The notes under the pieces: generated by a model
What the model saw: only the letters and a program-made list of their open reading frames with translations
Told to the model about the DNA's origin: nothing
The model's database searches: none
Source of the DNA: Ruminococcaceae bacterium UBA3323
GTDB lineage: Bacteria > Bacillota > Clostridia > Oscillospirales > Acutalibacteraceae
NCBI GenBank assembly: GCA_002361935.1
Contig: DESD01000051.1
Span: forward strand, 1 to 13,675
Reading direction: 5' to 3'
DNA length: 13,675 nt
Part shown: positions 5,118 to 12,938 of the stretch, piece by piece
How positions within the stretch are numbered: position 1 is the stretch's first letter
Layout: each line of letters begins with the position of its first letter
Made by a program: the position numbers and the translations under genes

Positions 5118-6047
5118 ATGATAAAGGAATTTATCGGAACCGGCAAAACCGTTGAAGAAGCAACTGCTGCTGCAAAGGCCGGTCTTAACGCTCCGGCTTT
5201 AGCTGATATAAATGTTGACATTATCTCCCTGCCAAAGAAAAAGATGCTTGGCCTTTTCGGCGGAAAAGATGCACAGGTAAAGGTTTGGTATGAGGACGGC
5301 AGAAAAGAAAGAAAGCCGCAGCAGAAGAAGGACGCACCAAAGCGTGCTGATAAAAAGGCAGATAAAAAGCCTCAGCCGAAAAAAGAGGCTGTTAAAAAAG
5401 AAGCTCCGAAAAAGGCTGCCCCGAAAGCAGAAGCTCCGAAGGCAGAGGCAGAGGAAGCCGTTAAAATTACGGAAGCTGATGTAGATATCAATCTTGCTGT
5501 TGAATATTTAAAGAATATGATAAGCGGTTTAAAGATAGAGGATGCAGAGGTTAAGGGTGCTGTTGCAGACGGCGTGCTTCAGATGGAAATAAACTGCGAG
5601 GATTACGGTATTATTATCGGCCGCCGCGGAGAAACGCTTGATGCACTTCAGTATTTAACCAGCCTTGCTGTTAAGAAAAGCAGCGACAAGTATGTAAGAG
5701 TAACCATTGATGTTGGCAATTATCGTGAAAAGAGGATGGAAACCCTCAGAAATCTTGCCCGCAAAAATGCAAACTATGTTTTAAGAACAGGCAGAAGATA
5801 TACTTTTGAACCAATGAATCCGTACGAAAGAAGAATTATTCACACAACCGTTCAGGAAATTGACGGTGTTGAATCCTTATCTGTCGGATACGGACAGGAC
5901 AGAAAGGTTATGCTTCAGTCTACAAACGGCGGCAGAAATAATTATCGCAGAAGCAGCACACCAAGTGCACCTGCAAGAAATACTGCCCCGAAATCAGACA
6001 GAGCCGATTTGCCGAAATTCGGGAAAATCGAAGTGAAAAAAGATTAA
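5118..6047 (+). CDS. jag: RNA-binding protein Jag / KhpB (Jag-N, KH and R3H domains)
   Basis: A 309-residue cytoplasmic protein. The Jag-N domain (1-58) has the KKKMLGLFGGKDAQVKV signature. A low-complexity Lys/Ala/Pro/Glu linker (about 61-115) follows. The KH domain has its GxxG loop in GIIIGRRGETL (164-174). The R3H domain has R238 and H242 in the RxxxH motif, followed by SVGYGQDRKVML. The tail is Arg/Asn/Ser-rich. The family (KhpB/EloR/SpoIIIJ-associated) binds RNA and affects cell elongation and division in streptococci; its exact role here is unknown. GGAGG lies just before the ATG, 12 nt after yidC, and a strong terminator follows. Confidence 0.95.
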   Translation: MIKEFIGTGKTVEEATAAAKAGLNAPALADINVDIISLPKKKMLGLFGGKDAQVKVWYEDGRKERKPQQKKDAPKRADKKADKKPQPKKEAVKKEAPKKAAPKAEAPKAEAEEAVKITEADVDINLAVEYLKNMISGLKIEDAEVKGAVADGVLQMEINCEDYGIIIGRRGETLDALQYLTSLAVKKSSDKYVRVTIDVGNYREKRMETLRNLARKNANYVLRTGRRYTFEPMNPYERRIIHTTVQEIDGVESLSVGYGQDRKVMLQSTNGGRNNYRRSSTPSAPARNTAPKSDRADLPKFGKIEVKKD

Positions 6048-6061
6048 TAAATTTAAGAAAG

Positions 6062-6086
6062 CGGCGGATTTTTCCGCCGTTTTTTG
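6062..6086 (+). terminator. Intrinsic terminator after jag
   Basis: A 7-bp GC-rich stem (6062-6068 with 6073-6079), T-only tetraloop and a seven-T tract (6080-6086). It should end most transcripts of the rpmH-jag operon. Confidence 0.88.
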
Positions 6087-6120
6087 GAATTTTATATTTA
6101 AGAAAAGGATGAGCAGAGGT

Positions 6121-7485
6121 ATGGAAAAAACTATAGCGGCTATTGCAACGGGAAATGCGGCAGGCGGTATCGGCGTTATTCGTATAAGCGGCGAAAAAGC
6201 AATTGAAATCGCAGATAAAGTGTTCAAAGCCGCAGATGGATCTTCCCTTACCGAACTTGAGGGCTACAGAGCAAAGTTCGGAAATATTGTTTCCGACGGA
6301 AGAATGCTTGATCATGCTGTTGCTCTTGTTTTCCGTGCACCAAAGAGTTATACAGGCGAAAATGTCTGTGAGCTGTCTGTTCACGGAGGACTTTTTATTG
6401 TTGAAAAAACACTGGAAGCGGTTTTAAATGCAGGGGCTGCTCCTGCCGGACCGGGTGAATTTACCAAAAGAGCATTTTTAAACGGAAAAATGGATCTGAC
6501 CCAGGCCGAGAGTGTTGCCGATCTTATTTCTGCACAGGGAGAAACGGCAATGCAGGCTTCCTTTAATGCACTTCAGGGTTCTTTGAGCAATAAAATTAAT
6601 AAAATTCTGAATTCTCTTATGGACTGCTCGGCAAATCTTGCAGCATGGGTTGATTATCCTGACGAAGAAATTCCGGATATGGATGATAAGGCGCTGAGTG
6701 ATACAATTATAAATGCGGCAAGGGAGCTGAAGCAGCTTCTTGTTCATTATGACAGCGGGCAGGCGATGGTTCAGGGTATAGATACTGCGATTGTCGGCAG
6801 ACCGAATGTCGGAAAATCAACGCTGATGAATCTTCTTGCCGGCAAGGATAAAAGCATTGTTACCGATATTGAGGGCACAACAAGAGATATTGTGGAAGAA
6901 AGCGTAAGGCTCGGAAGCCTTGTTCTTCGACTCAGTGATACGGCAGGGCTTCGCAATACAAGAGATGCCGTTGAAAGCATTGGCGTTGAACGTGCCTATG
7001 CCAAGCTGGATGAGGCGATGCTTGTGCTTGCTGTTTTTGACAGCAACCGTGTACTGATTAAGGAAGATTTGAAGCTTATTGAGCATTGCAGGGGTAAAAA
7101 GGCAATTGCAGTTATAAACAAAATTGATTTAACGCAGAGGGCAGACCTTGATGTTATTACCTCTGCCTTTGAAAAATGCATATATATAAGTGCGAAAAAG
7201 GCGAAAAGCACAAAGGAATTGGAGGAAGCCATCAAAGAGGTGGTCGGTACGGCTGAATTTGATACCTCGGCACCGATTCTTGCGAATCAAAGGCAGAAGG
7301 TTTGCTGCACAAATGCAATGAATTACTGCTTTGAGGCGCATACCTGCCTGATTGCCGGCTTAACAAGAGATGCCGTTAATGTTCTTGTGGATTCTGCGAT
7401 TGATGAATTGCTTTCTTTAACGGGAAGAAAGGCAAATATTGAGGTTGTGAATAATATTTTCAATAGATTTTGTGTAGGAAAATAA
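6121..7485 (+). CDS. mnmE: tRNA uridine-5-carboxymethylaminomethyl(34) synthesis GTPase MnmE
   Basis: A 454-residue GTPase that, with MnmG, modifies wobble U34 of certain tRNAs using a folate-derived carbon. The N-terminal folate-binding domain starts TIAAIATGNAAGGIGVIRIS. The G domain has G1 GRPNVGKST (226-234), G2 GTTRD (252-256), G3 DTAGL (273-277) and G4 NKID (333-336). The C-terminus ends FCVGK with the conserved catalytic Cys451. Family members begin at this Met. An upstream ATG at 6109 would add four residues but sits directly on AAAAGG (6103-6108), which is better placed (12 nt) for 6121. No clear promoter is visible between the jag terminator and this gene. Confidence 0.95.
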   Translation: MEKTIAAIATGNAAGGIGVIRISGEKAIEIADKVFKAADGSSLTELEGYRAKFGNIVSDGRMLDHAVALVFRAPKSYTGENVCELSVHGGLFIVEKTLEAVLNAGAAPAGPGEFTKRAFLNGKMDLTQAESVADLISAQGETAMQASFNALQGSLSNKINKILNSLMDCSANLAAWVDYPDEEIPDMDDKALSDTIINAARELKQLLVHYDSGQAMVQGIDTAIVGRPNVGKSTLMNLLAGKDKSIVTDIEGTTRDIVEESVRLGSLVLRLSDTAGLRNTRDAVESIGVERAYAKLDEAMLVLAVFDSNRVLIKEDLKLIEHCRGKKAIAVINKIDLTQRADLDVITSAFEKCIYISAKKAKSTKELEEAIKEVVGTAEFDTSAPILANQRQKVCCTNAMNYCFEAHTCLIAGLTRDAVNVLVDSAIDELLSLTGRKANIEVVNNIFNRFCVGK

Positions 7486-7488
7486 GTT

Positions 7489-9354
7489 ATGGAATATTTT
7501 GCAGGAAAATATGATGTTGTTGTAATCGGAGCAGGCCATGCCGGAATTGAAGCAGGGCTTGCTTCGGCACGTCTTGGCTGTAAAACGGCTGTTTTTACAA
7601 TCAATCTTGACTGGATTGGCAATATGCCGTGCAATCCTTCTATCGGCGGCACTTCAAAAGGGCATCTTGTACGTGAAATTGATGCGCTCGGCGGTGAAAT
7701 GGGAAAGGCAGCAGATAAATACAGTCTGCAGAGCCGTATGCTTAACCTTGGCAAGGGGCCTGCCGTTCACTCTCTTCGTGCACAGATAGACAGACGGGAA
7801 TATTCAAAGGGTATGAAGCATACGCTTGAGCTTGAAGAAAATCTGGATGTAAGACAGGCTGAAATTGTTGATTTAACAAAGGACGAGAACGGTATCTGGC
7901 ATGCAAAAACAAAGCTGGATGCAGTTTTTGAAGCAAAGGCGGTTATTATTGCAACAGGAACGTTTCTTGGAGGAAGAGTTTATATCGGCGAGGTTTCCTA
8001 TGAAAGCGGACCCGACGGCATGTTTCCTGCTGCTGAGCTTTCGGAAAGCCTTAAAAGGTTTAATATCCCTTTAAGAAGATTCAAAACAGGCACACCAAGC
8101 CGTGTTAACAGAAAAAGCATTGATTTTTCCAAAACCGATATTCAGCTTGGAGATGAGCATACGGTTCCGTTCAGCTTTGAAACGGAGAATCCGCCTGAAA
8201 ACAAGGTTGCCTGCCACATAACATATACAAACGAGAAAACCAAGGAAGTTATTCTGAAAAATCTTCATCGCTCTCCGATGTACAGCGGAAAAATTGAGGG
8301 CAAGGGACCACGTTATTGCCCGAGCTTTGAGGACAAGATTGTACGTTTCGCCGATAAGGAAAGGCACCAGCTTTTCATTGAGCCCTGCGGCCTTGAAACG
8401 GAGGAAATGTATCTACAGGGGCTGTCCTCCTCCCTGCCTGAGGAGGTTCAGCTTGATTTTATTCATACGATACCGGGGCTGGAGAATGCACAGGTTATGC
8501 GCACGGCATATGCAATTGAATATGATTGTGTGGATCCTACTGCTTTGAAGGCCACTCTTGAATTCAATGAAATTGAAGGCTTATACGGGGCAGGCCAGTT
8601 CAACGGTTCAAGCGGCTATGAGGAGGCTGCGGCACAGGGACTTGTTGCCGGTATTAATGCTGCACTTAAAATTAAGGGAAGAGAACCGCTTATTCTTGAC
8701 CGCGGCGGCTCCTATATCGGAACACTTATTGATGATCTTGTAACCAAGGGCTGCTCCGATCCGTACAGAATGATGACAAGCCGAAGCGAATACCGTCTTG
8801 TTCTAAGACAGGACAATGCCGATGTTCGCTTAACGCCTATCGGGCACGATATCGGTTTAATCAGCGAGGAAAGATACAGTAAGTTTCTTAAAAAACAGCA
8901 AATGGTTGCCGATGAAACACAGAGAATCAGGGAAACCTCCGTTCACGCAACGGAAGAGCTTCAGCAGATTCTTGAGAAATGCAATACGGCTCCCCTTGCA
9001 AAGGGCTGCAAAATGATAGAGCTTCTTAAAAGACCGCAAGTAACGTATAAAGATCTTGAACCTGTGGATAAAACAAGACCGAATTATCCTTATGAGGTTT
9101 TTGAACAGGTAGAAATTGCCGTAAAATATGAGGGGTATATTGTAAGACAGGAGCAGCAGATTAAGGAAATGCGGCGGATTGAATGCAAAAAGATTCCCGA
9201 AGACCTTGATTATAAAGCACTGAAGGGCTTAAGGCTTGAGGCTGTTGAAAAGCTTTCTAAGGTAAGGCCTCAGAATCTTGGACAGGCAAGCCGCATCAGC
9301 GGTGTTAACCCTGCGGATATAACAGCGCTTAATATTATATTGGAGAGCTTATGA
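7489..9354 (+). CDS. mnmG: tRNA uridine-5-carboxymethylaminomethyl(34) synthesis enzyme MnmG
   Basis: A 621-residue FAD enzyme that partners MnmE in U34 wobble modification. The FAD-binding GAGHAG is at residues 14-19. The family signature MPCNPSIGG (46-54) is followed by KGHLVREIDALGGEMG. RVYIGE and FKTGTPSRV, the Cys-bearing YCPSFEDKIVRF, GLYGAGQFNGSSGYEEAA and MTSRSEYRLVLRQDNAD are all intact. The C-terminal helical tRNA/MnmE-interacting domain is complete and length is normal. It starts 3 nt after mnmE and overlaps rsmG by 4 nt, so the three genes form one tight translational unit. Confidence 0.97.
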   Translation: MEYFAGKYDVVVIGAGHAGIEAGLASARLGCKTAVFTINLDWIGNMPCNPSIGGTSKGHLVREIDALGGEMGKAADKYSLQSRMLNLGKGPAVHSLRAQIDRREYSKGMKHTLELEENLDVRQAEIVDLTKDENGIWHAKTKLDAVFEAKAVIIATGTFLGGRVYIGEVSYESGPDGMFPAAELSESLKRFNIPLRRFKTGTPSRVNRKSIDFSKTDIQLGDEHTVPFSFETENPPENKVACHITYTNEKTKEVILKNLHRSPMYSGKIEGKGPRYCPSFEDKIVRFADKERHQLFIEPCGLETEEMYLQGLSSSLPEEVQLDFIHTIPGLENAQVMRTAYAIEYDCVDPTALKATLEFNEIEGLYGAGQFNGSSGYEEAAAQGLVAGINAALKIKGREPLILDRGGSYIGTLIDDLVTKGCSDPYRMMTSRSEYRLVLRQDNADVRLTPIGHDIGLISEERYSKFLKKQQMVADETQRIRETSVHATEELQQILEKCNTAPLAKGCKMIELLKRPQVTYKDLEPVDKTRPNYPYEVFEQVEIAVKYEGYIVRQEQQIKEMRRIECKKIPEDLDYKALKGLRLEAVEKLSKVRPQNLGQASRISGVNPADITALNIILESL

Positions 9355-10055
9355 TAAATAAAGATTTTTTAAAGCGTGAGGCGCAAAGCATAGGCGTGAC
9401 TCTCAATGATGAGGCCTTGAACAGATTTGATTTGTTTGCCCGGCTGCTTGTTGCATGGAATCAAAAAATGAATTTAACCGCTATAACCGAGCCGGAGGAT
9501 ATTGCAGTTAAGCATTTTATGGACAGTATTACACCGCTTTCGCATTTTGATATTGAAAACAGTGCCGAAATGATTGATGTGGGCTGCGGTGCAGGCTTTC
9601 CGAGCCTGCCCATTCTGATTGCCAGACCGGATATAAAGATTACTTTTTTTGACGCACTTGAAAAACGGCTTAAGTTTATAGATGCCGTTCTTGATGAGCT
9701 TGGGCTTGAAGGAAGCCTTGTGCACGGCAGAGCAGAGGATTTCGGAAATATGCCTGAATTTCGTGAACAGTATGATTACGCTGTTACACGTGCAGTTGCG
9801 CCGCTGAATATTCTTGCGGAATACTGCCTGCCGTTTGTTAAAGTCGGCGGCAGCTATATTTCCATGAAGGGCGCAGATGATGAAACGGCACTTGGTGCTA
9901 ATGCAATTCAGGAGCTTGGCGGAAAAATTGAACAGGTTATTTCACTGAAACTATCCAATGGAGACAGCCGAAATCTGATTTCGGTAAGGAAGATTTCGCA
10001 AACTTCGCCAAAATACCCACGAAAGTCAAAAAAAATTGCAAGGCAGCCACTCTGA
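9351..10055 (+). CDS. rsmG: 16S rRNA (guanine(527)-N7)-methyltransferase RsmG
   Basis: A 234-residue SAM-dependent methyltransferase that makes m7G527 in 16S rRNA; loss in other bacteria gives low-level streptomycin resistance. NLTAIT (41-46) and HFMDS (55-59) precede SAM motif I, DVGCGAGFPSLP (76-87). GRAED (126-130) and TRAVAPL (136-142) follow, and the basic KYPRKSKK tail is typical. It is coupled to mnmG through the ATGA overlap. Confidence 0.96.
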   Translation: MINKDFLKREAQSIGVTLNDEALNRFDLFARLLVAWNQKMNLTAITEPEDIAVKHFMDSITPLSHFDIENSAEMIDVGCGAGFPSLPILIARPDIKITFFDALEKRLKFIDAVLDELGLEGSLVHGRAEDFGNMPEFREQYDYAVTRAVAPLNILAEYCLPFVKVGGSYISMKGADDETALGANAIQELGGKIEQVISLKLSNGDSRNLISVRKISQTSPKYPRKSKKIARQPL

Positions 10056-10076
10056 TACAGCAAATATATGTCGATT

Positions 10077-10110
10077 AAAAGGGATTTCTTTAGATGAGAA
10101 ATCCTTTTTT
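10077..10110 (+). terminator. Intrinsic terminator after rsmG
   Basis: An 8-bp stem GGATTTCT/AGAAATCC (10082-10089 with 10097-10104), 7-nt loop and a seven-T run, preceded by AAAA so it may work in both directions. It separates mnmE-mnmG-rsmG from the noc-like gene. Confidence 0.85.
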
Positions 10111-10124
10111 TATGTTAAACTTTA

Positions 10125-10133
10125 TGCTATTAT
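10125..10133 (+). promoter_or_regulatory. Extended -10 promoter of the noc-like gene
   Basis: TGC followed by TATTAT (10128-10133) forms an extended -10; the bases 17 nt upstream (T-run of the terminator) are a poor -35. Transcription would start near 10140, just at the AAGGAG ribosome binding site (10141-10146). Confidence 0.45.
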
Positions 10134-10157
10134 AGTATTCAAGGAGTTGAGGACAAG

Positions 10158-10988
10158 ATGTCTGAAGAAGTATTAAGAATACCAACCGAAAAGCTGCTGC
10201 CCAACCCCTATCAGCCAAGAAAGCAGTTTAAATCCGATGATTTGCTGAGCCTTGCTGAATCCATAAAGGAAAACGGCGTTCTTCAGCCCTTGCTTGCACG
10301 AAGAATCAATAACAGTGATTATTTTGAAATAATAGCAGGAGAACGCAGGCTGCGTGCCTCCATTCTTGCAAATATGCAGACGGTTCCCTGTCTTGTTGTT
10401 GACTGCGATTATGAGGAAAGCGCAATATTTTCCGTGCTTGAAAATATTCAAAGAGCGGATTTAAGCTTTTTTGAAGAGGCACAGGCAATTGCACATATGC
10501 AAAGCCATTTTAATTTAACACAGGAACAGATTTCAAAGAAACTCGGAAAAAGTCAGAGCGCTCTTTCCAATAAGCTCAGAATTCTCAAATTACCGATAGA
10601 TATTAGATATTTTATTGAAAAAGAGAATTTAACAGAGCGCCACGCACGTGCTTTGCTGAAATGTGAAAGCGAAGAGCAAATGTGGCAGGTTTTAAACGTT
10701 GTTAAGGACAAAAAACTTAACGTTGAACAAACGGAAGCATATATTGCTGCTTTAACAGGGGATAAACCGAAGAAGCGCAAGAATGTAGTTAAAATATTTA
10801 AGGATGTAAGAATTTTTGTAAATACAGTTAACAAAGCAATCAACACAATGATTGAAGCGGGAATACCTGCTGAAAGCAATAAGACTGAAACAGACGATTA
10901 TATAGAATTTAATATCAGAATACCAAAGAATGCTCAAAATTGTGAGCAAACCGTGCTTCAGAACAGCGAAGCACCTCAAACTGCTTAA
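10158..10988 (+). CDS. noc: ParB/Noc-family DNA-binding protein (Noc-like)
   Basis: A 276-residue ParB-type protein. The N-terminal CTP-binding domain has PNPYQPRKQF (15-24) and GERRLRAS (61-68), then ENIQRADLSFFEEA. The helix-turn-helix domain (about 109-135) contains GKSQSALSNKLRILKL, and the C-terminal region probably dimerises. Q123 and K129 correspond to the Gln/Lys pair that distinguishes B. subtilis Noc from ParB (Arg and Thr/Ser) in published specificity work, so it probably binds Noc sites rather than parS. It lacks the N-terminal membrane-targeting extension of B. subtilis Noc and starts almost directly at the ParB domain. Position between rsmG and parA is the usual noc position. 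AAGGAG and GAGG precede the ATG. Confidence 0.82.
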   Translation: MSEEVLRIPTEKLLPNPYQPRKQFKSDDLLSLAESIKENGVLQPLLARRINNSDYFEIIAGERRLRASILANMQTVPCLVVDCDYEESAIFSVLENIQRADLSFFEEAQAIAHMQSHFNLTQEQISKKLGKSQSALSNKLRILKLPIDIRYFIEKENLTERHARALLKCESEEQMWQVLNVVKDKKLNVEQTEAYIAALTGDKPKKRKNVVKIFKDVRIFVNTVNKAINTMIEAGIPAESNKTETDDYIEFNIRIPKNAQNCEQTVLQNSEAPQTA

Positions 10989-11006
10989 AACGGGAAACCG
11001 TTTTAA
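10985..11006. other. Perfect 9-bp hairpin with GAAA loop at the 3' end of noc
   Basis: TTAAAACGG and CCGTTTTAA flank a GAAA tetraloop. The hairpin includes the stop codon of the noc-like gene (10986-10988). It ends in TTTTAA with no longer U-tract, so it may be a weak terminator or a 3'-end stabiliser. Confidence 0.6.
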
Positions 11007-11031
11007 CATATTCTCCTCTTTTCATCACGTG

Positions 11032-11067
11032 GAATAGCCTGCCGTCCGGTAGGCTATTCTGCATTTT
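11032..11067 (+). terminator. Long hairpin, likely terminator of the noc transcript
   Basis: A stem of about 12 bp (11032-11043 region with 11048-11059, one G-T pair) is followed by TGCATTTT. The U-tract is short and displaced by three bases, so efficiency is uncertain. The remainder up to the first parS (11068-11144) shows no clear gene. Confidence 0.6.
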
Positions 11068-11144
11068 AAGGAGAAAAGCTAAATTGGATATTTTAAGGAT
11101 AGTTTTAAATATACGGTTTTGCGGAATGCCGAGAAGCAACGAAT

Positions 11145-11160
11145 TGTTTCACGTGAAACA
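11145..11160. promoter_or_regulatory. parS site 1 (perfect)
   Basis: TGTTTCACGTGAAACA, the exact 16-bp palindromic parS consensus bound by ParB/Spo0J. It loads the ParB CTP clamp, which spreads to form the segregation complex and recruits SMC. Confidence 0.97.
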
Positions 11161-11163
11161 ATC

Positions 11164-11191
11164 TATATATAGTTGTTCGCTGCTTTGTCAA
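11164..11191 (-). promoter_or_regulatory. Possible minus-strand promoter between the parS sites
   Basis: TTGACA (11191-11186), 16-nt spacer, TATATA (11169-11164); an 18-nt spacing to TATAGA is also possible. It would fire through parS site 1 and antisense to the noc 3' end. No gene with a ribosome binding site is seen downstream. Confidence 0.3.
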
Positions 11192-11216
11192 CACAATTCT
11201 ATAAAAAAATTTAAAA

Positions 11217-11232
11217 TGTTTCATGTGAAACA
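11217..11232. promoter_or_regulatory. parS site 2 (one-base variant)
   Basis: TGTTTCATGTGAAACA, differing from consensus at one central position. It begins exactly 72 bp after site 1 and ends 12 bp before the -35 box of the parA promoter, so ParB loading here could affect parA-parB expression. Confidence 0.93.
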
Positions 11233-11244
11233 TTCTCTTTTTTA

Positions 11245-11273
11245 TTGATAAAAAAAAGATTATATTATATAAT
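11245..11273 (+). promoter_or_regulatory. parA-parB promoter
   Basis: TTGATA (11245-11250), 17-nt spacer, perfect TATAAT (11268-11273). The leader is only about 16 nt and carries GGAGGTG 5 nt before the parA ATG. Confidence 0.8.
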
Positions 11274-11295
11274 GTATTTCAACGGAGGTGCAGCT

Positions 11296-12066
11296 ATGGG
11301 AAAAACCGTATCCATATTTAATCAAAAGGGCGGAGTCGGCAAAACAACTACCTGTGTTAATTTTGCTGCTGCTCTTGGACATAAAGGAAAAAAAACGCTT
11401 CTTGTTGATGTGGACCCTCAGGGAAATTCAACAAGCGGAGTCGGAATAGACAAGGCAGTGATTGCGAATTCTACTTATGATATGTTAATCAACAAGGTGC
11501 CTGCAAAGGATATCATGATGCAGACGGAGTTCAAAAATCTTTATATTCTGCCTGCTACTATGAATCTTGCAGGAGCGGAGCTTGAGCTTGCGGAATCAGA
11601 CGAGCGGTACACGTCCTTAAAGAAGGGACTTGCGCCGATTGTTGCGGATTTTGATTATATTATCATTGACTGTCCGCCGAGTTTAGGGCTTTTAAGCCTG
11701 AATGCTCTGACTGCATCGGATACATTAATTGTTCCGCTTCAATGCGAATATTATGCACTTGAGGGATTGAGTCAGCTTTTAAGCACGGTAAGAACCGTTA
11801 AACAGTATTATAATGAGCATCTGGAACTTGAGGGTGTTGTTTACACGATGTACGACAGCCGTCTGAAGCTTACCCAGCAGGTAGTAGATGAGGTAAACAA
11901 GTATTTTCCGAACAAGGCTTACAAAACAATGATTCCGCGCAGTGTTAAGCTTGCGGAAGCACCAAGCTACGGAATGCCTGTTATTTATTACGAAAAATAT
12001 TCAAAGGCAAGCTTTGAATATAAAAAATTTGCAGATGAGTTTCTCAGGAAACAGAAAAAATGGTAA
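11296..12066 (+). CDS. parA: Chromosome partitioning ATPase ParA/Soj
   Basis: A 256-residue deviant-Walker ATPase that binds nucleoid DNA as an ATP dimer and works with ParB-parS in origin segregation; in Bacillus it also acts on DnaA. KGGVGKTT (11-18) is the deviant Walker A with the signature Lys11. LLVDVDPQGN (35-44) is the A' motif, and IIIDCPPSLG is Walker B. RSVKLAEAPSYGMPV is typical of chromosomal Soj. ATG 11296 is chosen over the TTG at 11245 because GGAGGTG sits 5 nt upstream and the promoter would be inside the longer version. There is no N-terminal regulatory HTH, as in chromosomal rather than P1-type ParA. Confidence 0.96.
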   Translation: MGKTVSIFNQKGGVGKTTTCVNFAAALGHKGKKTLLVDVDPQGNSTSGVGIDKAVIANSTYDMLINKVPAKDIMMQTEFKNLYILPATMNLAGAELELAESDERYTSLKKGLAPIVADFDYIIIDCPPSLGLLSLNALTASDTLIVPLQCEYYALEGLSQLLSTVRTVKQYYNEHLELEGVVYTMYDSRLKLTQQVVDEVNKYFPNKAYKTMIPRSVKLAEAPSYGMPVIYYEKYSKASFEYKKFADEFLRKQKKW

Positions 12067-12078
12067 AAGGGGTGCAAT

Positions 12079-12927
12079 ATGGCAAAAAAATCAGCACTTG
12101 GCAAAGGTCTTGGCGCATTAATGCTTGAAAATACAACCGAGGATATGGTTGCAACAAACACTTTGCCGATAAGTGAAATCACACCGAATAAGGATCAGCC
12201 TCGAAAAACCTTTGATGAAACGGCACTTGAAGAGCTTGCCGAAAGCATCAAACAGCACGGTGTGCTTCAGCCGCTGCTGGTTCGTCCGCTTCCGAACGGC
12301 GGATATCAGCTTGTGGCAGGGGAAAGACGCTGGCGTGCAAGCCGTAAGGCAGGGCTAAGAGAGGTTCCCGTTGTAGTTAAGGAATTAACAGATACGGAAA
12401 CCATGGAAATCGCAATTATTGAAAACCTGCAGCGAGAGGATCTGAATCCCATTGAAGAAGCGGAGGGTCTTCAGGCGCTTATAGATAAATGCGGCTTCAC
12501 GCAGGAGGAAATTGCATCCAGTGTAGGCAAATCCAGGCCGGCAATAGCGAACAGCTTAAGGCTTTTAAGACTTCCTCAGGAGGTTCGTGAGCTTACAAGA
12601 GACGGCAAAATTTCGGCAGGTCATGCAAGAGCACTGATTTCTCTTGATAATGATGCACTGATTATTGAAGCGGCAGAAAATGTTATCAAAAATAAGCTCA
12701 CGGTTCGTGACGTAGAACGTCTTGCCAAAATTCAGGATAAAGATAAGGCAATTTCACAGAAAAGATATAAAAGACGTGACAGCTTTTATGATGAGGTTGA
12801 ATTAACGCTTTCCGAGGTGCTTGGCAGAAAGGTTAAGGTATATAACGGCAAAGGCAAGGGCACACTTGAGATTGAATTCTATTCACAGGAAGATTTAAAA
12901 AATATTGCAAATAAATTAGGAGAGTAG
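12079..12927 (+). CDS. parB: Chromosome partitioning protein ParB/Spo0J
   Basis: A 282-residue CTP-dependent DNA clamp that loads at parS. The N-terminal LGKGLGALM (7-15) is the segment that stimulates ParA ATPase in this family. The CTP-binding domain includes PNKDQPRKTF and GERRWRAS (81-88), followed by ENLQREDLNPIEEA (115-128). The helix-turn-helix region GKSRPAIANSLRLLRLP has R143 and S149, the ParB-type residues at the positions where the upstream paralogue has Gln and Lys. The C-terminal segment near 230-282 is the dimerisation domain. AAAGGGG lies shortly before the ATG, 12 nt after parA. Confidence 0.96.
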   Translation: MAKKSALGKGLGALMLENTTEDMVATNTLPISEITPNKDQPRKTFDETALEELAESIKQHGVLQPLLVRPLPNGGYQLVAGERRWRASRKAGLREVPVVVKELTDTETMEIAIIENLQREDLNPIEEAEGLQALIDKCGFTQEEIASSVGKSRPAIANSLRLLRLPQEVRELTRDGKISAGHARALISLDNDALIIEAAENVIKNKLTVRDVERLAKIQDKDKAISQKRYKRRDSFYDEVELTLSEVLGRKVKVYNGKGKGTLEIEFYSQEDLKNIANKLGE

Positions 12928-12938
12928 TGTGAAGTAAT

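Noticed and set aside
10990..10999. Noc-site half (CGGGAAA) in the hairpin after the noc-like gene
   Set aside because: Only one half-site matches; the palindrome is built around a GAAA loop and is better read as an RNA hairpin.
11022..11037. Third parS-like sequence with a CACGTG core
   Set aside because: Only about 11 of 16 positions fit the parS palindrome, and it overlaps the base of the terminator hairpin.
11245..11295. Longer parA start (TTG at 11245, 17 extra residues)
   Set aside because: The extension is translated from the parA promoter itself and has no ribosome binding site, whereas the ATG at 11296 has GGAGGTG 5 nt upstream.
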